From contig JAEWLJ010000023.1 in assembly GCA_023393455.1 (NCBI GenBank), forward strand, positions 1 to 64,000: DNA of 64,000 bases. The letters run 5' to 3'. The notes under the pieces are model-generated. The model did no database searches. It was not told where the DNA came from and was given only the letters and a program-made list of their open reading frames with translations. This DNA comes from Methanobacteriota archaeon. GTDB taxonomy: Archaea; Halobacteriota; Methanomicrobia; Methanomicrobiales; Methanoculleaceae. Position numbers and translations under genes: made by a program. How positions within the stretch are numbered: the stretch's first letter is position 1; each line of letters begins with the position of its first letter. Below, piece after piece: positions 34,637 through 42,075 of the stretch.

Positions 34637-35669
34637 GTTCCGCCCTGCTGATCTCCGTTAAGTACCCTTGTACCGACTTTTTATAACCATTTGTACGTGA
34701 AAGTTGTTGGATTGTCCGCCAGATCCCGCTCCCGTACTGCATCGCTTTCTTCTCGGCCCTGGCGATCTCGGCGGGAATGTGCCGCTGTGCAACCTCCCTC
34801 AGGGGGCGCTTCCTCACCCCGCCGCGCACCCGCTCGGCGGCCGGGATCGACCTTGCGGCGCGCACCACCCGGAGATCGAGATACGGCATCGAGATGTATG
34901 TGCCGTGGAGCGCCGCAACCGCCTGGTCCCGCGCCCTCTGGCGTCCATGGTCCGCGAAGTCCCGTTCGAGTTCCGCCGCGAGGTTGCTGGAGGTGAGGTA
35001 GCGGGCGTAGCCGCCGAAGAGTTCGTCCGCCCCCTGCCCGGCGAGGATACGGGTGTGTCCGTGCTCTTCTGCCCACGCGGCGACGAAGGAGAGGGTCGTC
35101 GCGATCGAGGCCTCGACGGGGTTTTCCGGGTCGGGGATGACCCGGACGACGCGGGCGAGTACCTCCGCGACCTCGTCCACGGTCGGGGTGACGACATCGA
35201 GGTCGAGTCCCATCATCCTTGCAGCTTTCTCTGCCCACACGGCATCGTGCGACCCGTGGAGCCCCACCGCCACGCAGGGGAGGCCGGCGAACGCGGCGAT
35301 GAGGGCTGAATCCACGCCGCCGGAGAACGCCACCACCCCTTCGTCGCTCCGGAGGCTGATCGCGGTGACGATCGCCTCCTCGAGTGTGCAGGGCACCGGA
35401 TCGGGTGCTATCCGGGCAACCTCCCGCCCGCCGCAGTATACGGTTCCCGGCGGAACCGGGCCGGGGACGATCCCGAGTGCGTCGCGGGCGATGTAATCAC
35501 CATAGGTGAGCAGGAACTCGCCGCCGCACCGGGCGAGAGCCTCCGGCTCCTCGTTGAGCATCCGCTCCACGTCGGCAGGGGAGAGCCGCACCCCGTCACG
35601 CTCGATCCAGCCCGTCAGGTTCATGGTCGGCATATTCCGTAATCCGGCAGGTATCGCCATGAGGTTCAC
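34626..35669 (-). CDS. Asparagine-synthase-domain protein lacking a catalytic glutaminase domain
   Basis: 347 residues. The synthetase domain has the PP-loop VAFSGGVDSALIAAFAG near 113-129, LAGQGADELFGGYARYL near 210 and a C-terminal IARAEKKAMQYGSG. In place of an N-terminal glutaminase (which starts Met-Cys) there is a shortened segment with GGEFLLTYGDYIARDALGI, a remnant of that fold without the nucleophile Cys. It could use free ammonia, or ammonia from its operon partner GatA, or make another amide; this is inference. The start is uncertain: GTG at 35669, or ATG at 35633 or 35624. Confidence 0.82.
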   Translation of the reverse strand: MNLMAIPAGLRNMPTMNLTGWIERDGVRLSPADVERMLNEEPEALARCGGEFLLTYGDYIARDALGIVPGPVPPGTVYCGGREVARIAPDPVPCTLEEAIVTAISLRSDEGVVAFSGGVDSALIAAFAGLPCVAVGLHGSHDAVWAEKAARMMGLDLDVVTPTVDEVAEVLARVVRVIPDPENPVEASIATTLSFVAAWAEEHGHTRILAGQGADELFGGYARYLTSSNLAAELERDFADHGRQRARDQAVAALHGTYISMPYLDLRVVRAARSIPAAERVRGGVRKRPLREVAQRHIPAEIARAEKKAMQYGSGIWRTIQQLSRTNGYKKSVQGYLTEISRAEHDY

Positions 35670-35788
35670 GCGGTACGCGGATGCCTCAAAAAACGGATCC
35701 GTGTCAGTGTTTGCACTGTTGGACTATAAATGTGCGTACACCGGCCGGCGCGAAATGCGGGCGGTTGGGGGGTTTCCGCCTGAATCTG

Positions 35789-36040
35789 TCACCCCCGGGC
35801 GGATATGGCGATCCTGGCAGGACGCAGCGTCACCTCGGGCGCGTGGCCCTCGGCAAAGGTGAGCGTCACCCGGCCGTCTCTGGAGGAGGACGTGCAGTTA
35901 ACGACATTGGCATATGTCCTTGTCTCGTGTAGCGTCTCGTTGCACGCCTCCCAGAGTGGCGTGTTCAGCGGAACCGGGAGGCCTGTATTGACCACGATTT
36001 CAATCGTGGGCGGTGACTGGGAAGTCCGGTTGATCTTCAT
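35789..36040 (-). CDS. Small hypothetical protein
   Basis: 83 residues from the ATG at 36040 (MKINRTSQSPPTIEIVVN). The frame stays open further upstream, but that extension is His/Pro/Arg-rich like a shadow frame, so the internal start is chosen. The protein has beta-prone alternating segments and two Cys, with no signal peptide, membrane segment or recognised motif. It would be divergent from the small gene at 36131. Function unknown. Confidence 0.45.
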   Translation of the reverse strand: MKINRTSQSPPTIEIVVNTGLPVPLNTPLWEACNETLHETRTYANVVNCTSSSRDGRVTLTFAEGHAPEVTLRPARIAISARG

Positions 36041-36130
36041 CGTCTCCACCGACGTATCGAGCGAAAGCGTCCCCCCACGCCGTTCCCGCTCGCGAACGTC
36101 TGCTCCCACGAGAATCCCTGGGCGCTGGAG

Positions 36131-36343
36131 GTGATCGGGAGACGGCTGCTTGAAGCGCACGAACGCGCCCTCTGGGATGCCGATCCGGATGTTCTCGAAG
36201 GGTTGCGGGCGGCGTACCTGGAGATGGAGGGCTGGATCGAGGACCGGATGGGCGATGCCGGAGGCGACGTCCCGAGCGGTGTGGTTCGCGTGGTGACCGT
36301 GGGGGATGTAAAAACACTGCGGGGAGCACGGGAGAAGGAGTGA
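36131..36343 (+). CDS. Small hypothetical acidic protein, possibly N-terminally truncated
   Basis: 70 residues from a GTG at 36131, with amphipathic helices (LLEAHERALWDADPDVLEGL and AAYLEMEGWIEDRMG) and a basic C-terminus. The frame is open upstream to 36017 and the preceding 15 codons also look protein-like (PLANVCSHENPWALE), yet contain no ATG, GTG or TTG. The gene may therefore have lost its start. Function unknown. Confidence 0.5.
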   Translation: MIGRRLLEAHERALWDADPDVLEGLRAAYLEMEGWIEDRMGDAGGDVPSGVVRVVTVGDVKTLRGAREKE

Positions 36344-36429
36344 GCGGCGTGAAGACGGCGATGGCGACACCCGTTAACGCGTCGCGCTCCACCGGTAATC
36401 GTCTTCGTGCGGCACATTTCCGCTCCCCT

Positions 36430-37611
36430 TCATTCCTGTTTTCGCAGTCTGAGCAGACATACTGTGAGAAGCAGTGCACCCGCTGCAGAAACTACCTCAA
36501 ATCCCGGCGACGCGGGTGCCGCCGGGTCTTCGAGTTGGATTGCAGACAGGTCGTTTCCATCGCTCACGACAATCGTTCTGCCGTCGGGAGACCACTGCTG
36601 CATCATGAATGCCGGGTTATCGGGGCCGAGGGGTGCGAGGTCGGAACCGTTGCTCATCATCACCCAGAGCGTCTGGTCCCGCGATTCCGACCGGAAGGCG
36701 ATCCTAGTACCGTCCTGCGACCAGACCGGTGATTTGTCCCGGTTTCCGGTTGTCAATTGCTCCGAACACGATCCGTCGCTATCGATAACCCAGAGAGAGA
36801 ACTCCGGCAATGTCCCCGGCGGTGACGCGACGACGTAGGCGATCCTGGCACCGTCCGGGGACCAGGAATACCCGGATACGCTCCCCTCGCTGAACGTCAC
36901 CTGTGTCTTGCCCGTTCCGTCGCTCTGCACGGTCCAGATCTCCCGGCTCCCGGATCTGTCTGCGAGGTATGCGATCCTGTCCCCCTGCGGCTGCCACAGG
37001 GGCAGACGTGCATCCCCGTCGCTCGTCAGCTGCTTCTTGTTACCCCCGTCCGCGTCCATGATCCAGATATTCGCTTCCGTGCGGATGGCCGAGAGGTTCA
37101 CCGCAGGCGACCCTTCCTGGATGGCCGCATTCTCAAAGAGGCAGGAGGTATAGACTATCCGCTTTCCATCGGCGCTCCAGTCCGCCCCGTAGCCGGAGAG
37201 CCCCGGACTGGGGGTGATGCGGCCGCCTTCGGTCAGGCGCACCTTCCCGGTCCCGTCCGGGTTCATCGTCCAGAGGTCGAGCCCTCCTCCGTCGTCGGAG
37301 AGGAAGAGGAGTTTCTCCCCGTCCGGCGACCAGGGATCGAACTCGGTGAAGAGATTCCACGAACGGTCGGCCGTCACCTGCGTCAGGATCCGGCCGTCAC
37401 GCTCCATCACCCGGATACCGGCATGGACTCCGTCGGATGAGACGAAGGCGATCCTGGCACCGTCTGGCGACCAGAAGGGATACGCATCGAATGCCGAATC
37501 GTTTGTCAGTTGAACAACGGGTGCAGCCGCTGCCGGGAGAGCGGACGCGATCAGCAACAGGACGATACAGATCGTTTTTTGATTCACACAGACCTCTCCT
37601 GTACGTTTCAT
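36430..37611 (-). CDS. Exported TolB-like beta-propeller protein with a PGF-CTERM anchor signal
   Basis: 393 residues. A signal peptide (TICIVLLLIASALPAAAA) precedes about six PD40/WD40-like blades, each with a WSPDGxRIAF/Y motif (for example FWSPDGARIAFVSSDG and SWSPDGARIAYVVASP). The C-terminus is PGFEVVSAAGALLLTVCLLR followed by basic residues: the PGF motif, hydrophobic stretch and Arg/Lys tail recognised by archaeosortase A, which swaps the tail for a lipid anchor. It would be a cell-surface protein. Its ATG overlaps the stop of the upstream low-GC gene (ATGA), so the two are coupled. Confidence 0.82.
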   Translation of the reverse strand: MKRTGEVCVNQKTICIVLLLIASALPAAAAPVVQLTNDSAFDAYPFWSPDGARIAFVSSDGVHAGIRVMERDGRILTQVTADRSWNLFTEFDPWSPDGEKLLFLSDDGGGLDLWTMNPDGTGKVRLTEGGRITPSPGLSGYGADWSADGKRIVYTSCLFENAAIQEGSPAVNLSAIRTEANIWIMDADGGNKKQLTSDGDARLPLWQPQGDRIAYLADRSGSREIWTVQSDGTGKTQVTFSEGSVSGYSWSPDGARIAYVVASPPGTLPEFSLWVIDSDGSCSEQLTTGNRDKSPVWSQDGTRIAFRSESRDQTLWVMMSNGSDLAPLGPDNPAFMMQQWSPDGRTIVVSDGNDLSAIQLEDPAAPASPGFEVVSAAGALLLTVCLLRLRKQE

Positions 37612-38009
37612 GGGTATATAACGCAGGAAGCGGCAGCATCCTCTCTACCGATATTTGTCCATGTGATAACCCAGACCCAACATTCAGCATGTACTTTTAC
37701 TTCCACTGTATAGGGGGAAGCTGAAGGCGCCACAGCTATGTTGTCCGTACCGGACTGTATGCAGTAATCGGTATAGAGAGGTTTCACGATCTCACTCGAA
37801 CCACTAGGCCAACTCACTTTGATCGTTGTACTGAGTTCGCAGCTCGTGAACGTGAACTGTCGACTATAATCGAAACATCCACTTACATACCAGTCTATTA
37901 CAACATAGCGGGTACCGTTATCCCTCTGGTACAATTCTGCAGAATTAATCTTTGCCGACGCGTTCAATTTAACGTCCTGAACAGGACCACAAGAACCAAT
38001 TGACATCAC
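37608..38009 (-). CDS. Low-GC hypothetical protein, Cys- and Trp-containing
   Basis: 133 residues from GTG/ATG at 38009/38006. The protein is beta-rich (YVVIDWYVSGCFDYSRQFTF, VEVKVHAECWVWVITWTN) with seven Cys, which suggests disulfides and an extracellular location, but no signal peptide is seen. An in-frame TAG lies five codons before the start, so a signal sequence may have been lost or the gene may be a remnant. The DNA is visibly more AT-rich than all neighbours, which points to recent transfer. It overlaps the propeller gene by ATGA. No family recognised. Confidence 0.6.
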   Translation of the reverse strand: MMSIGSCGPVQDVKLNASAKINSAELYQRDNGTRYVVIDWYVSGCFDYSRQFTFTSCELSTTIKVSWPSGSSEIVKPLYTDYCIQSGTDNIAVAPSASPYTVEVKVHAECWVWVITWTNIGREDAAASCVIYP

Positions 38010-39073
38010 ATCACTATCCTATTTGGCACATTCCCTTCCCATTGCAATACTATGTCACTCGAAATTCCGTAACAGTGCTTGGAGGAACACGGAACCGCAA
38101 CGGCTATCCCCCGGCACCCAGCAGCCCTATTGCCCTCCGGGCACGCTTTTGGGGGCCGGGATACGACGGCAATCGGGGTTCCCGGCCCCCGCGGGATACC
38201 GTACACAGTGTCACCGTTCAAGGCGTCAACGTTCCCCCATATACCTTTTCTGTGACAAGCATCGAACTGTCGTGGCTGTACCCGGGCCGTCGCATTCTCC
38301 TGACATGCCCTCGTTGTGCCATCTCCCGGCAGCACGGCCGATCTCCAGTGGAAATGTACCTCGGTCCCCGGATCGCGGGTATGAGTGCATACCCCGGTAA
38401 GAATCCTGCATACCTTCCCCGAATATCGAAACCCGGCGGAATAATCGGCTTGCCTCCGATGCAGCCCTTCCCGGGGAGCGAAAGTGCGCGCCCGTCTATC
38501 ATCGGATATCCGTCCGCATGAACCGCGTGTATGCGACGGCAAAGACGACGACGGGCTAGAGGATCAGCGCCACCACGCTCGACCATATCCCGCCGAGTGT
38601 ATCTTCAAGGGTTGCCCCGGGGAGGCGTGCATCCTCAGGATCAGGATGCCCCTCAGGGAGCGTCCTTCGAGCATCGTCAGGTGCACGTTCGGTGAACCGT
38701 CGTGCCCGGGAGTTGTGTTCGTCGGGAGCAGGCGCGGAAGAGGTTCAAGAGATCTGGTTTTCTTGTATCGGTTGGTTCCCGGGGCACTGTCCGGCATGCC
38801 GGGGAGCCGGGGTCGGTCGGACGGCAAAAGACCGGGACGGTGACGCCGTCCGGGATATTTATGCTACAAATGATTTAAATTGTAGTACTTAATATTAAAA
38901 TTATCAAAATATATGGTACTCGTCATGATATCTCTACCTGGTGGGCGGTGGCGGAACCTCCTGTTCCTCGGCCCGGGCCGCGGAAGGGTGTGGCCACCTC
39001 ACCGGGCTTTCGGGGTCATCGCCGCCGCCTGCCGAATCGCCCTGCACGGCCAGCGGGGCAGAGGTGACTGACC
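38010..39073. other. Decayed intergenic region
   Basis: About 1.06 kb with no intact gene. Long frames on both strands at 38006-38586 overlap one another and have shadow-like compositions. A minus-strand ABC-2 permease remnant lies at 38499-38689. An abrupt AT-rich island at 38866-38916 (GATTTAAATTGTAGTACTTA and following) has several TATA-like stretches and may be a promoter for the disrupted gene at 39074. The rest shows nothing I can name. Confidence 0.5.
38499..38689 (-). pseudogene. C-terminal remnant of an ABC-2 type transport permease
   Basis: The minus strand reads NVHLTMLEGRSLRGILILRM in one frame, resembling the LRgil segment of ABC-2 permeases. The neighbouring frame then reads GATLEDTLGGIWSSVVALIL, an in-frame TAG at 38556-38558, PVVVFAVAYTRFMRTDIR and a stop at 38499. 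The end matches the last transmembrane helix and basic tail of ABC-2 permeases. One frameshift and one nonsense codon separate the pieces, and nothing recognisable precedes them. Assignment rests on this short match, so it is tentative. Confidence 0.45.
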
Positions 39074-39430
39074 ATGAAGAAATGTATTCAATCCGAGAAA
39101 GGTGAGATCCTCCTCGACACCGACCGTGACGTCTGGCTCTACCTCGCACCACGGGGCGGCAACGCAGGCAGGGCATTCGGGCGCGGAAGCGATCTCTACC
39201 TGCACGAAGAAGAGGGGCTGCCGGACATCTACTACATCCATACTTGGTCGACTACTACATCCATACCTGGTCGATGGTGCCCGGCGAAGACGAACAGATC
39301 CAGCCCATCTCCATCGTCTCCGCCGAAGGAGTTTCTGGAGTCGCGGGGGCTCGTGCTTGCCGCATACCCGAAGCAGCGGGGGAGCGAGGTACTGCGGTCA
39401 TACGGTTACGGCATCGCGGAAAAGTTCTGA
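39074..39430 (+). pseudogene. Hypothetical gene disrupted by a 23-bp tandem duplication
   Basis: The frame is open for 118 codons (MKKCIQSEKGEILLDTDRDV...GIAEKF), but its middle, from about residue 60 to 87, is Ser/Pro-rich and alien to the rest. A perfect-but-one tandem duplication (39229-39251, 39252-39274) shifts the frame; removing it restores IHTWSMVPGEDEQIQPISIV, and removing one G near 39331 rejoins EFLESRGLVLAAYPKQRG. The inferred ancestral protein was about 110 residues, soluble, of unknown family. The two lesions sum to 24 bp, which is why the frame remains open. Confidence 0.65.
39229..39274 (+). repeat. 23-bp tandem duplication inside a coding frame
   Basis: CTACTACATCCATAC is followed by TTGGTCGA in the first copy and CTGGTCGA in the second; the copies differ only at one base (T39244, C39267). 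The unit is not a multiple of three, so it shifts the reading frame of the gene at 39074. Confidence 0.92.
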
Positions 39431-39711
39431 ACATGCCGGCAGGGCACTACTTGATCGCCGACCTTTCGGGCTCCTGCGGGAGATCGTGGCGGCCGAACGG
39501 GATGCGATGGTGCATCCCGTCTGAATCGCCACCACCCTCTTTCTCCGGCGGGGGGCCGCGCTCTGTTCTGATCCGACTCCCGTCTCGTTATTCTATTTTG
39601 AGCAAGGGGTCGGCCGGTATCGGCTGTTCGTTTGGATATGCCTGCGAAACATCGATACGTATCTTAGTTTCATCCCCTTTATTTGCAGAACGCGAATAGA
39701 TAGATAGACCG

Positions 39712-40374
39712 GTGAATACCCCCATGCACGAATCAGCACCCGTCCGATTCAGAAGCGAGATTCGGCACTTCTATGTTGTTACCATCGCGAACGTCGTCTT
39801 TGCCGCAGTTGTGCTGGCATTCGGCATCAGCGTACTCGTCGGAGAGGCGGTCTCTATGTACGAAACCTTCGCGACCGCACAGTACGTGATCTATTCCCCT
39901 GTCATCCTGTTCGTCGCACTTGTCGCTGCCCTTATGGGCCTTCACTGGATTCTCGCCAGCATCAGGATATTCGAAGGGATCAAGGCGATCAAGGATGATC
40001 TGGATGAGGAGGGAAGCGAGGTCTCGGACGAGGCACTCACCCGCCTCATCGTCACTATGCTTTCGCATTACCGCGAGAACCGGGCAACCATCCACTCCAT
40101 GATTCTTGTCTGCACGCTCGGCGGTCTCTGCTCGTTTCTCCTCGGGATCGCCGTCAGCCTGGAACACCTCTCCGTTTCACTGGACGGCATCGCCTTCACC
40201 ATCAACAGCTACCTGGTCATCCCGTTCATGCTCCTCACGATCGGGATTGCCCTCACCAGTCTTGCCTCCTCCTACTACTTTTCGGGGTTCGCAAGGGTCT
40301 GGGACGAGCGGCTTGATGGGGTCGAGGCGTCCGAGTCTCTCCTGAAAGAAACAATGGAGCTGGATCGGCGATGA
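39712..40374 (+). CDS. Four-helix integral membrane protein of unknown function
   Basis: 220 residues with four predicted membrane segments: VVTIANVVFAAVVLAFGISV, VIYSPVILFVALVAALMGLH, MILVCTLGGLCSFLLGIAVS and YLVIPFMLLTIGIALTSLAS. An acidic cytoplasmic-looking loop (DDLDEEGSEVSDEAL) lies between the second and third. It overlaps a winged-helix gene by ATGA, an arrangement common in methanogens where a small regulator is paired with a membrane protein. An AT-rich stretch and AGATAGATAGAC precede the gene. Function unknown. Confidence 0.75.
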   Translation: MNTPMHESAPVRFRSEIRHFYVVTIANVVFAAVVLAFGISVLVGEAVSMYETFATAQYVIYSPVILFVALVAALMGLHWILASIRIFEGIKAIKDDLDEEGSEVSDEALTRLIVTMLSHYRENRATIHSMILVCTLGGLCSFLLGIAVSLEHLSVSLDGIAFTINSYLVIPFMLLTIGIALTSLASSYYFSGFARVWDERLDGVEASESLLKETMELDRR

Positions 40375-40646
40375 GCGGGCGCAGGACGGTGTTCGAGATC
40401 TACTGGGAGATCCTGGTCTTCTGCAGGACGCCGCAGTCGTTCACCGGCATCATCAACCGGTGCGACCTGAACTCGAAGACCGGGCAGGAGTATCTCCGGT
40501 TTCTCGTGGAAAAAGGGTATATCGTTGAAGTGGCGGAGGGGGACAGGACCCGGTACCTCGCCACCGAGAAGGCCGGGGAGTACACCGCGCTCTTTGGATC
40601 GCTGTACCGCAAACTCTTCGATGTCCCTCCCCGGTTCAAACTCTGA
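40371..40646 (+). CDS. Small winged-helix DNA-binding protein
   Basis: 91 residues resembling the archaeal HTH_45-type winged helix: VFEIYWEILVFCRTPQSFTG, INRCDLNSKTGQEYLRFLVE (recognition region) and the wing YIVEVAEGDRTRYLATEKAG. It would act as a transcription regulator, probably as a dimer. The start overlaps the stop of the membrane protein gene, so the two are co-translated and may act together. Confidence 0.82.
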   Translation: MSGRRTVFEIYWEILVFCRTPQSFTGIINRCDLNSKTGQEYLRFLVEKGYIVEVAEGDRTRYLATEKAGEYTALFGSLYRKLFDVPPRFKL

Positions 40647-40663
40647 GCGCGTCAGAAACCCTT

Positions 40664-42004
40664 TCACCGGCAGAGCGGCGTGAGTTTCTCGATCAGCCGC
40701 TCCACCTGCCGGACGGCCGTCCCTATGTAGGCGTCGGGGTCGAGGAGCGCATCGAGTTCGGCACGGGTGACGAACGCCGTGACCTCGGAGCGCTCGCCGA
40801 GCACCTCAGCGAGGTCGCGGTCTTCGGCGAGGGCCTGCATGCTCGCCGTCCGCATCACCTCGTGGGCGTCCTGCCGGTTCATCCCCCGCTTCGTCAGGTC
40901 GATCATCACCGACTCGGCGAGGTTCACGCCGCGAAGCATCATCAGGTTCTTCCGGATATTCTTCTTGTTGAACTCGAGGCCGTCCATCACGCCGATCATT
41001 ACGTTCAGGATGTGGTCGGCGAGCACCGACGCCTCGGGGAAGAGCACCCGCTCGGGGGAGGAGTTCGTGAGGTCACGCTCGTCCCAGAGGGCGTTGTTCT
41101 GCAGCGCCGGTTCGACCGCGGAGCGCACGATCCGGGCAAGGCCGCAGACCTGCTCGCTCTTGATCGGATTTCTCTTGTGGGGCATCGTGCTCGAGCCCAC
41201 CTGCTTCTTCCCGAACGCCTCCGCGACCTCCCCGATCTCGGAGCGCTGCATCAACCGGAGTTCAAGCCCGATCTTGTCGAGCGTGGTCGCGACGTTTGCG
41301 AGGAGCATGAAGTACTCCGCGTAGCGGTCCCGCGAGATGATCTGGTTCGAGACGTCCACGGCCCGGATACCGAGGAACTCCATCATCGTCTCCTGAACCT
41401 CGATGCCGGCATCACCGAGCGCCGCCTGGGTGCCTACGGCACCGGTGAGCTGCCCGACGACGACGCGGGGGCGCATCTGGCGGAGCCTTTCCATGTGGCG
41501 GGAGACCTCGCTCGCCCAGATCGCGAACCGCAGCCCGTAGGTCGTCGGGACGCCGATCTGCCCGTGGGTGCGGCCGGCGCAGACGAGGGTCTTCGTCTCG
41601 GCGCTCCGGGCGAGGAGCACGCCGAGGAGTTTACCGAGTTTCTCCTCGATGAGCGCGAGGCTCTCGTGGACCTGCAGGGCGGTCGCCGTGTCCAGGATGT
41701 CGTTTGAGGTCGCGCCGTAGTGGATCCACCGCCCGGCGTCGCCGCAGACCTCGGCGACGGCCTTGACGATCGCCATCATGTCGTGGTTGATCTCGGCCTC
41801 GATCTCCTTCGCTCGCTCGAGGCGGGCCTCCGGCGCGCGGGCCGCGATCATCTCCGCATCCTCGCGGGGGATCATCCCGTGCGCCGCCTCCGCGCGGGCC
41901 AGAGCCACTTCGGTCGTGACGATCGCCCGGAAGCGGTTCTCCTCACTCCAGACGGTGCGCATCTCCGGAGTGCCGTAGCGGTATTCGATGGGATGGATTG
42001 CCAT
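40664..42004 (-). CDS. purB: Adenylosuccinate lyase
   Basis: 446 residues, with the fumarase/aspartase superfamily signature GSSTMPHKRNPIKSE near residue 276. It begins MAIHPIEYRYGTPEMRTVWS, and TSNDILDTATALQ and AGRTHGQIGVPTTYG hold further active-site residues. It cleaves SAICAR and adenylosuccinate to release fumarate in purine synthesis. It is a single gene, convergent with the winged-helix gene and 71 bp downstream of corA. Confidence 0.95.
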   Translation of the reverse strand: MAIHPIEYRYGTPEMRTVWSEENRFRAIVTTEVALARAEAAHGMIPREDAEMIAARAPEARLERAKEIEAEINHDMMAIVKAVAEVCGDAGRWIHYGATSNDILDTATALQVHESLALIEEKLGKLLGVLLARSAETKTLVCAGRTHGQIGVPTTYGLRFAIWASEVSRHMERLRQMRPRVVVGQLTGAVGTQAALGDAGIEVQETMMEFLGIRAVDVSNQIISRDRYAEYFMLLANVATTLDKIGLELRLMQRSEIGEVAEAFGKKQVGSSTMPHKRNPIKSEQVCGLARIVRSAVEPALQNNALWDERDLTNSSPERVLFPEASVLADHILNVMIGVMDGLEFNKKNIRKNLMMLRGVNLAESVMIDLTKRGMNRQDAHEVMRTASMQALAEDRDLAEVLGERSEVTAFVTRAELDALLDPDAYIGTAVRQVERLIEKLTPLCR

Positions 42005-42075
42005 AATGGAAGAGTGTTGGCAGTCTCGCTACAAAAAAGGGTTGCCGCACCTGCCCCGCACCGTGTGGCCCGCCG

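Noticed and set aside
38006..38586. Two long overlapping minus-strand frames (178 and 122 codons) and a 173-codon plus-strand frame
   Set aside because: They overlap each other on both strands, are rich in Arg/Pro/Gly/Ser, have no ribosome binding site or motif, and look like shadow frames in GC-rich DNA.
39440..39525. Short protein-like stretch ending FGLLREIVAAERDAMVHPV
   Set aside because: It looks like a real C-terminus and may be a further remnant of the decayed island, but the frame is broken upstream and it is too short to annotate.
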